64,000 nucleotides of DNA from Euphorbia lathyris (lineage: Eukaryota; Streptophyta; Magnoliopsida; Malpighiales; Euphorbiaceae), in the NCBI RefSeq assembly GCF_963576675.1, contig NC_088913.1, forward strand, positions 84,071,001 to 84,135,000. The letters are read 5' to 3'. The notes under the pieces were generated by a model that was given only the letters and a program-made list of their open reading frames with translations, ran no database searches and had not been told where the DNA came from. Shown piece by piece: positions 57,191 through 64,000 of this stretch. Made by a program: the position numbers and the translations under genes. The first letter of the stretch is position 1. Every line of letters starts with the position of its first letter.

Positions 57191-57305
57191 AATAAATTAT
57201 TCACACAAAAAGAAAGTAATATTTACAAATGCTTAAACTAACAATAAAAACTTTTTGTCTAATATTGCAAGAAATTATAAATCCCCGGCAACGGCGCTAA
57301 AAACT

Positions 57306-58987
57306 TGATAGCGCGACGCCTAGCGGTAGAGTTTCTTACGACGACTAAATGTGTATTGCGGTGAATGTGCTATGTCTACGGATGTGGTCTTTATAAATTG
57401 CTCTTGACTCTACTTAGACGCTACGACTACTTAGGGACAAGTGTACCCCGCCGTATCAAGTAATAATCCGGTTAAGACCGGGTATCGAATCCACGGGATT
57501 TATAATTGCAAGTATTAGACGACTCGGTTTTATACGTTATCTAAGCGGTGGATACTTTGGGTTGGTGTGAGACACAACTATAAACTACTCCTAACCTATT
57601 GGTGACACATATTTATGTAATGGAAAACTCCACGGAGTGATATGGGTGACGATAAGTTATAAATATAATATGCAATAACTCCGAATATATTCGGTTGACG
57701 ATTTACTCTTGCAAAGACGACTACGTGTAGTTCGACCGACCCGTGAAGTACTTAGACTACGTGGTTCCTAGTCAAGGCGTGTCTAATGCTGGGGATCAGA
57801 AACTAGGGCCCGTAAGTTCCGTGGCTTGTCAATTCCTACGGTTTCCGGTTTGTCACTTCCGGTAAGGCAACACCTATATGAATCCCTAAAGATAGCCCAA
57901 ATGGCGTCGAAAATCGCGTTCCCCTACACAATAGTCAATTACGAGTATCAAAACAAGTAATAAACATCAACACATATATAGAAACGGAAATTACAAACCA
58001 TATATTTGAAATATGGAAAGCATAAATGAGGAATACAACCAAGCCTAGTACATAGGAAGAGTGCAAGCTAATTAGCAAGCGAAGAGGGAAGAATCGGCCC
58101 TCGGAACTAGCCAACCGGACTCAAGGCCGTCTCTTAGGACTTGGAAGTGGAACTCTCGAGCTTGGTGACGAACGATGGAGCGAAATGTTGATGGAACGCC
58201 GGAATAACCGAACAAGCTCTCGAGGTGGGAGAGTTTTATTACATAAACTAAATCTATACTACAAAACTACACAACAACTATCTAAAAGAAGCAAAATGTA
58301 GCTATGTACAAGGTGTATATGGTAGAGGGTAGAAGGTGATGTCTTAAATGAGTGCTAGTCACTCTTATTTATACATCAAGCTAGGGGTAGAATTGTAACT
58401 TCACAAGGTACAAGTATGGAGCAACATTATTTGGTGCAGAAATCCCATGATATGCCCCGCGTAAGGTGATATATGCCCCGCGTAAGTGCCCATTCCGTCA
58501 GAAATCTCCTGCATGTGAACCAATTCTATGTCTAATTGTCTCAAATACGCCCTGCGTAGCTGAAGTACGCCCCGCGTAAATGAGTCTCTGATCTTTTTAC
58601 GTTGAAGAACTACCTTTTACGCCCCGCGTAAATGGTGATACGCCCCGCGTATGGAGAGTTGACTCCGGGAGACAATGCAGTCTGACTTTCAGGATTAGGC
58701 CAATCATTTCCGACATGTGTCATACGCCCCGCGTAAGGTGTCATACGCACCGCGTATGCTGAGTCATTTCCACATGGTGCCTGCGGATAAGGCAATTATT
58801 TTTGACACCACGTTTTACGCCCCGCGTAAATAATGATACGCCCCGCGTATTTGAGTAGATTTTCACTCCTTCCTCGTACCTGAAATACAAATCTTTGAGA
58901 GCCGAGTTAGCTTGACGTTTTATTTTCTAATATTAACCAAAAATAAGGAAAATTAACCGAAAGTAAGGAATTTATTTTTATTTTGTT
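57306..58987 (-). repeat. 5' LTR of copy A, missing its outer ~95 bp
   Basis: It has the same sequence as the 3' LTR, with ten motifs between about 58449 and 58850 and a TATA box at 58366-58373. It stops near 58987, where the family would read on to CCCCTATCA, and joins an inverted piece of the internal ORF. Confidence 0.85.
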
Positions 58988-59240
58988 CGCACCAACAATC
59001 TCCCTCGCAATTTGATGCGGTAATCTCTATGCTTAAAGATATTCAAGTAAGATTATCTAACAATGAGTCATATTGTAGGGATTTGGGAAATCAAATCACT
59101 AGATTGACGTCTCGTATTGATTCAACCGCGGACGAATCAATTCGAGACGCCAATCCAGGTGGTCAAGTTGTAGGGGTCGAGTTAATTGAGCCCTCTCAAG
59201 AGGAGTCCCCCAGTCGTGTAGGATGTCTCAACTGCACAAA
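58988..59240 (+). pseudogene. Inverted fragment of the family ORF
   Basis: The plus strand encodes a 72-codon piece (from 59029) nearly identical to the middle of the copy A protein (MLKDIQVRLSNNESYCRDLG onward). It is opposite in orientation to the LTRs on both sides. It begins with CGCACCAACAATCTCCCTCG, the inverse of the breakpoint at 57091-57109, and ends directly at the next LTR. Confidence 0.8.
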
Positions 59241-59244
59241 AACT

Positions 59245-61010
59245 TGATAGCGCGACGCCTAGCGGTAGAGTTTCTTACGATGACTAAATATGTATTGCGG
59301 TGAATGTGCTATGTCTACAGATGTGGTCTTTATAAATTGCTCTTGACTCTACTTAGACGCTACGACTACTTAGGGGCAAGTGTACCCCATCGTATCAAGT
59401 AATAATCTGGTTAAGACCGGGTATCGAATCCACGGGATTTATAATTACAAGTATTAGACGACTCGGTTTCGTATGTTATTTAAGCGGTGATTACTTTGGG
59501 GTAAAGTAAGACACAACTACACACTATTCCTAACTATTGGCGACTCAGATTCGTGCAGCTAAAACTCTACGAAGCGGGGTGTGTATGATAAGTTATAACC
59601 GTGATAAATAACGACTCTAAATGTATACGGATAATGGTTTACTCTTGCAAAGATGACCAAGTGTAGTAAGACCGACCCGTGAAGTACTTAGACTATGTGA
59701 TTCCTAGTCAAGGCGTGTCTAATGCGGGGGAACTAGAAATTAGGGCCCGTAAGTTCCGTGGCTTGTCAATTCCTACGGTTTCCGGTTTGTCACTTCCGGT
59801 AAGGCAACACCTATATAATTCCCTAAAGATAGCCCGGATGGCGGCGGTAATCGAGTGCTCCTACACAATAATCAATTATCAATATCAAAACAAGCAATAA
59901 ACATTAACACGTAAAGGGAAATAGAGATTATAAACCATAAATTATAAATATGGAAAGTGTTTAGATGAAATACAACCAAGCCTAGTACATAGGAAGAGTA
60001 CAAGCTAATTAGCAAGTAAAAAGGGAGAATCCGCCCTTGGAACTAGCTAACCGGACCCAAGGCCGTCTCCTAGGTCGTGGAGGTGGAACTCTCGAGCTTG
60101 GTGACGAATGATGGAGCGGAACTTCGATGGAACACCGGAACAACCGAACAAGCTCTCGAGGGGGAGAGTTTAACTACAAAATCTGAATCTAAATTACAAG
60201 GAAGGAAAAGAGTATAGTATAGCTCTCTCTAGTATGTAATTGGTCTCAAATTAAGTTCAAAAGCTTCCTATTTATAGACATCAAGCAAGGGCAAGTTTGT
60301 AATTTCACAAAGCACAAGTATGGAGCAACATTATTTGGTGCAGAAATCCCATGATACGCCCCGCGTAAATTGGTCTACGCCCCGCGTAAATGCCCATTCC
60401 GTCAGAAATCTCCTGCATGTGGACCAATTCTATGTCTAATTGTCTCAAATACGCCCTGCGTAGCTGAAGTACGCCCCGCGTAAATGAGTCTCTAATCTTT
60501 TTACGTTGAAGAACTACCTTTTACGCCCCGCGTAAATGGTGGTACGCCCCGCGTATGGAGAGTTGACTCCGGGAGACAATGCAGTCTGACTTTCAGGATT
60601 AGGCCAATCATTTCCGACATGTGTCATACGCCCCGCGTATGCTGAGTCATTTCCACATGGTGCCTGCGGATAAGGCAATTATTTCTGACACCATGTTTTA
60701 CGCCCCGCGTAAATGACGATACGCCCTGCGTAAATAATGATACGCCCCGCGTATTTGAGTAGATTTTCACTCCTTCCTCGTACCTGAAATACAAATCTTG
60801 AGAGCCGAGTTAGCTTGACGTTTTATTTTCTAATATTAATCAAAAATAAGGAAAATTAACCGAAAGTAAGGAATTTATTTTTATTTTAAGGAATTTATTT
60901 TTATTTTGTTATTTTATTAAAACACTCTATTTTTGTAATTAAATTTATTTATTTCTTCTAAAATTAAACCGTAAATCACGCTAAAAGATAGGGACGAAAC
61001 GCCCCTATCA
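59245..61010 (-). repeat. LTR of copy B (3' LTR, 1766 bp)
   Basis: Ends are as in copy A. The TATA box reads CTATTTATAG near 60268-60277 on the plus strand. Ten motifs lie between about 60354 and 60752, and one member of a pair seen in copy A is missing near 60630. A small tandem duplication of AAGGAATTTATTTTTATTTT occurs near 60867-60907. Confidence 0.87.
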
Positions 61011-62473
61011 AACCTCCTCGGACTTTAAAGTTTTACTTGTCCTCAAGTAAAAGAAATCGAAAGACAAGGGATTGAGATAATTGAGAAACAAACCGAAGGT
61101 TGGTTTTACCAAGTGCGTGATTTCAAGGTTACGGTTTTATGCAAAGGTTTCGGTAAGTACCTACGCAAGCAATTGAGTACAAAAACTTATTTGAGACCTC
61201 CATGATTAAGTTTAATAGGCGATATTAATGGGAGCCGATCATTTTTTTGAGAACTCAGTAGTACCTCACCAAGGAATTTCACTCTTACGTTCAATTTTTG
61301 GTGGGTCGGTGTTTTCGCACTCTTCCTTGCACTTACTCGATACCATGTTGAATTTGCATTTTCATCCGGGTTTTTCCTCCTAAAATATGGTTAAGCAATA
61401 TTAAAAATGAACCCGGAGGGGGGTTGTAATGTGGATGGCTTTTTAGTGGTTAGTTTAAAGAGACTCAAGTTCCAAAATACCGACTTATGATCGCACCGTA
61501 TTTTGCTTCGGTCTTAGCGAATTTTACAAGATATACTTCAAAATTGCTCGGGTGGAGCTTGAGAATGCCTTTTTACTTTTATTGTATCCTTTGTTTTGAT
61601 AGAGGCACAAAAACAATATTTTGAAAGCTGATGGTGCTCATTTGCTAAGGTCGTGACTTATTTCGGGTAATTCGGGTGCAAATTGATTTTGTCAGTATTT
61701 GAACAAGAGGAAAAAAGGGTTAAATGTTAAAAGGGTATTAACAAAAAAAGTTGGTTAATAGGCTCGAAGGGGTTTCATAATGTTTAATGAAAACGAGAAA
61801 AATAAATTAAGAAAAATTAGACTAAGTGGGTTCAGTTTATCATCTATTGCCTTTTTACCAAAAATAAGTGTACTTAACCCGGTATTAGATGCAAATTCTA
61901 TGAGTTGAGTAAAGTCAAAGCCCTCGAAAAGTTGTGAAAGAAAATAGAGTTCTTGTACGAACTCTTTTAGGCTCAAAGTTGCCTCACAAAAAATTCGGGT
62001 TTTAAAATGTGTACTTTCAAGTTCTCGTCAAATTCTCAACTATCCCGTTTTTATTGCCTTTTTAAAGTTCATTATAGAGATAACATTTGGGTTAAGACTC
62101 AATGCCTTAGTTTAGTACTAACCTAAGCTTTCACAAATTCCCTAATTTCAAAACCAAGACTAAAATTCCTTAATTAGATCATCCCCTTGTGTCGACGTCT
62201 TTTATTTTTGACGATAAATAGCGGAACTTTAATTAATTTCCGATGGAGGGATAGCGTGTCAGGAAAATTTAAAAGAGTCAATAAATTAGTTTAATTATTT
62301 TGTTGTTTATTTTATTTTTATTTTTGTTTTTGTTAGTGCAAACCAAACTAAGAGTGCGGGGTTGCACGGCCCTCCGCGTTATTAAAATGACGCCTATTCC
62401 AAGGGCGTCGCAAAAAGAAAACAAAACAAAAACAAAAATAAAGAAGTACAAAATAGGACTCTTAGAGTTAGGT

Positions 62474-62660
62474 CCTACGCAAGGCGTGCCCAGGGGGCGC
62501 CCCGCGTAGGAGGTGCATGTTGAGCCGTTTTTGGACAGAGACTTAAATACGCGAGGCGCATGAAGAGGGGCGCCTCGCGTGTTTCTATCTCCGAGCCATT
62601 TATACAAGAAAAACGGTGGGCACGCGGGGCGTAAAAATGGAGTACGCCCCGCGCGGCTTA
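62474..62660 (-). other. Three inverted motif pairs (stem-loop array) in copy B
   Basis: Pairs lie near 62474-62510, 62549-62581 and 62620-62656. The second pairs ACGCGAGGCGC with GCGCCTCGCGT perfectly, where copy A has G:C in place of A:T at the same rung. The first pair keeps 13 pairs in the transcript sense if two G-U pairs are allowed. The third looks like a fusion of copy A's third and fourth pairs. Confidence 0.75.
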
Positions 62661-62855
62661 TTTTTGGAAAAAGTGGGATTTGTTTTTCTTTTGATTTTTT
62701 TTTTAAATGACATAAGTCGGTAGGAAAAAGAAATGCAGAAAATAAAAGCTGGGAAAGAAAAACTCCCTTATTCGAGCTTGGGTTGCCTCCCAAGAAGCGC
62801 TACGTTATAGTCGGTGAGCTCGACTTAGCGTTTCCTCCTAGGTGTACGCTTCCTC

Positions 62856-63422
62856 TCACGTTAGAAATGCAAATTCTTGAATGAACAATCCGTACCTACA
62901 AAACGGATTGTTAGATTCAAAGAAATTTAATGAAAACCAAAAACTATATTTAAAGAAATTATTGAAGAGTTTAGTTTGCTCCCTCTTTGACTCCTTGGGT
63001 AACTCAAAAAGAGTGAAATAACCCGAGGTAGAAGGAACCTCAAACTCTTTTAGTTGTGGATTCATTTCCATAGGCCCGTACACAACCGGCTCATCGATTA
63101 GGATTTCCGATTCCCCGCAGTTGAGACTGCCTACATAATTTGGGGGTTCCTCTTGAGAGAGCTCAATTAACTCGAGCTCTACATTTTGATCAACTGGATT
63201 GGTGTCTCTAATTGATTCGTCCGCGGTTGAATCGATATGAGACGTCAATCTAGCGACTTGATTTCCCAAATCCCTGCAAAATGCCTCATTGTTAGATAAT
63301 CTCACTTGAATATCTTTAAGCATAGATATTACCACATCGAATTGCGAGGTTGAGTGTGGGAATTCATCATCCATGCGGTCGTTCCACCGATGACGACTAT
63401 GAAGCATCATACCATGAAACAA
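62856..63422 (-). CDS. Unrecognised ORF (188 aa) of the GC-motif LTR family, copy B
   Basis: This is the homologue of the copy A protein. The helix region and the C-terminal KLFNNFFKYSFWFSLNFF block are unchanged, while the acidic middle differs at many positions, with the frame kept open. It starts at Met 63422, about 140 bp from the LTR, and ends before a TAG-type stop earlier than copy A. It has no domain I can name. The gag-like role is an inference from its position only. Confidence 0.55.
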   Translation of the reverse strand: MFHGMMLHSRHRWNDRMDDEFPHSTSQFDVVISMLKDIQVRLSNNEAFCRDLGNQVARLTSHIDSTADESIRDTNPVDQNVELELIELSQEEPPNYVGSLNCGESEILIDEPVVYGPMEMNPQLKEFEVPSTSGYFTLFELPKESKREQTKLFNNFFKYSFWFSLNFFESNNPFCRYGLFIQEFAFLT

Positions 63423-63561
63423 ATCATTAGTAACAACATAAAATGAAATAAATTATTCACAAAAAGAGAAAATAATATTTACAAATGCTTAAACTAACAA
63501 TAAAACGTTTTTGTCTAATATTGCAAGAAATTATAAATCCCCGGCAACGGTGCCAAAAACT

Positions 63562-64000
63562 CGATAGCACGACGCCTAGAGGTAGAGTTTCTTACGACGA
63601 CTAAATGTGTATTGCGGTGAATGTGCTATGTCTACGGATGTGGTCTTTATAAATTGCTCTTGACTCTACTTAGACGCTACGACTACTTAGGGGCAAGTGT
63701 ACCCCGTCGTATCAAGTAATAATCCGGTTAAGACCGGGTATCGAATCCACGGGATTTATAATTACAAGTATTAGACGACTCGGTTTCGTATGTTATTTAA
63801 GTGGTGATTACTTTGGGGTAAAGTAAGACACAACTACACACTATTCCTAACTATTGGCGACTCAGATCCGTGTAGCTAAAACTCTACGAAGCGGGGTGTG
63901 TATGATAAGTTATAACCACGATAAATAACGACTCTAAATGTATACGGATAATGGTTTACTCTTGCAAAGACGACCAAGTGTAGTAAGACCGACCCGTGAA
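63562..64000 (-). repeat. 5' LTR of copy B, partial (runs out of the window)
   Basis: It starts with CGATAGCACGACGCC; the expected TG is mutated to CG. It continues through the R/U5 part of the family LTR to the window edge. The U3 array would lie beyond 64000. Confidence 0.82.

Larger units (their letters stand above)
52906..57305 (-). mobile_element. Non-autonomous GC-motif LTR retrotransposon, copy A (3' LTR and internal region)
   Basis: Minus orientation: 5' LTR to the right (57306-58987, truncated), PBS, one ORF (57190-56573), four stem-loop-capable motif pairs (56163-56420), a long non-coding 3' region (to 54703), a purine tract, and the 3' LTR (54702-52906). There is no protease, RT or integrase, so the copy depends on another element's enzymes. 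The tRNA-Asp PBS points to an Athila/Tat-type helper. Confidence 0.85.
59245..63561 (-). mobile_element. Non-autonomous GC-motif LTR retrotransposon, copy B (3' LTR and internal region)
   Basis: The plan matches copy A: 3' LTR (61010-59245), non-coding region, three stem-loop-capable motif pairs (62474-62660), ORF (63422-62856), PBS and the start of a 5' LTR (63562 onward, leaving the window). Divergence from copy A is spread along the whole length, so this is a separate insertion and not a recent duplicate. Confidence 0.85.

Noticed and set aside
62278..62793. 171-codon minus-strand ORF in copy B
   Set aside because: Copy A has only a shorter, different frame at this place. Composition is low-complexity Lys/Asn at the end and the ORF runs through the hairpin array.

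Overview
The window is nuclear DNA of a flowering plant, most likely a eudicot. It is AT-rich, the genes carry GT-AG introns, and there is a plastid-targeted ferritin with the eight-exon plant layout. I cannot name the species. Only two ordinary host genes are supported, both on the minus strand: a multiple inositol polyphosphate phosphatase (MINPP1-type histidine acid phosphatase, 11 exons, 497 codons, 14028-19701) and a ferritin (8 exons, 255 codons, 41895-44230). Nearly everything else is transposable elements, many nested and several dated in relative order by clean target-site duplications (TSDs).

Layout. 1-5519: a decayed Ty3/gypsy (Tekay/Del-like) element on the plus strand, ending in a 1.7 kb LTR and sitting inside the integrase of a second decayed gypsy element on the minus strand (5520-11508). 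12429-13329: a Mutator-like foldback element with a second element inside it. 14028-19701: the MINPP1 gene, with a foldback MITE and a 286 bp TRIM retrotransposon in its introns. 20600-31623: a satellite of about 211 bp units, split by a PIF/Harbinger-like element (20735-21905), a 6.5 kb hAT element (22087-28639) and a G-rich element (29467-30110). The hAT element is itself split by a 3.3 kb CACTA element (24484-27738) that carries a spliced ubiquitin-conjugating-enzyme-like gene fragment. 31624-40330: LTR-like sequence, a non-autonomous Helitron (32653-35738) with a Mutator-like MITE inside, and a 5'-truncated LINE. 40732-45698: a mariner-type MITE, the ferritin gene and further MITEs. 45860-49387: a Tat-type gypsy relic broken by a solo LTR and by a Ty1/copia element.

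49388-64000 is the most unusual part: a cluster of complete, truncated and inverted copies of one non-autonomous LTR retrotransposon family. Its U3 carries 9-11 copies of the quasi-palindrome TACGCGGGGCGTA, set in pairs or triplets 20-21 bp apart (two helical turns) upstream of a TATA box. The internal region carries three or four longer inverted pairs of the same motif that can fold into stem-loops, with a compensatory base-pair change between copies. Each unit encodes one unrecognised protein of about 190-205 residues, just after a tRNA-Asp-type primer binding site.

How the parts relate: the two host genes have separate roles (inositol phosphate hydrolysis in the secretory pathway; plastid iron storage) and nothing suggests they are co-regulated. 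The rest records successive transposition. All TSD, splice-site and motif statements come from reading the sequence by eye. No alignment or database search was run.
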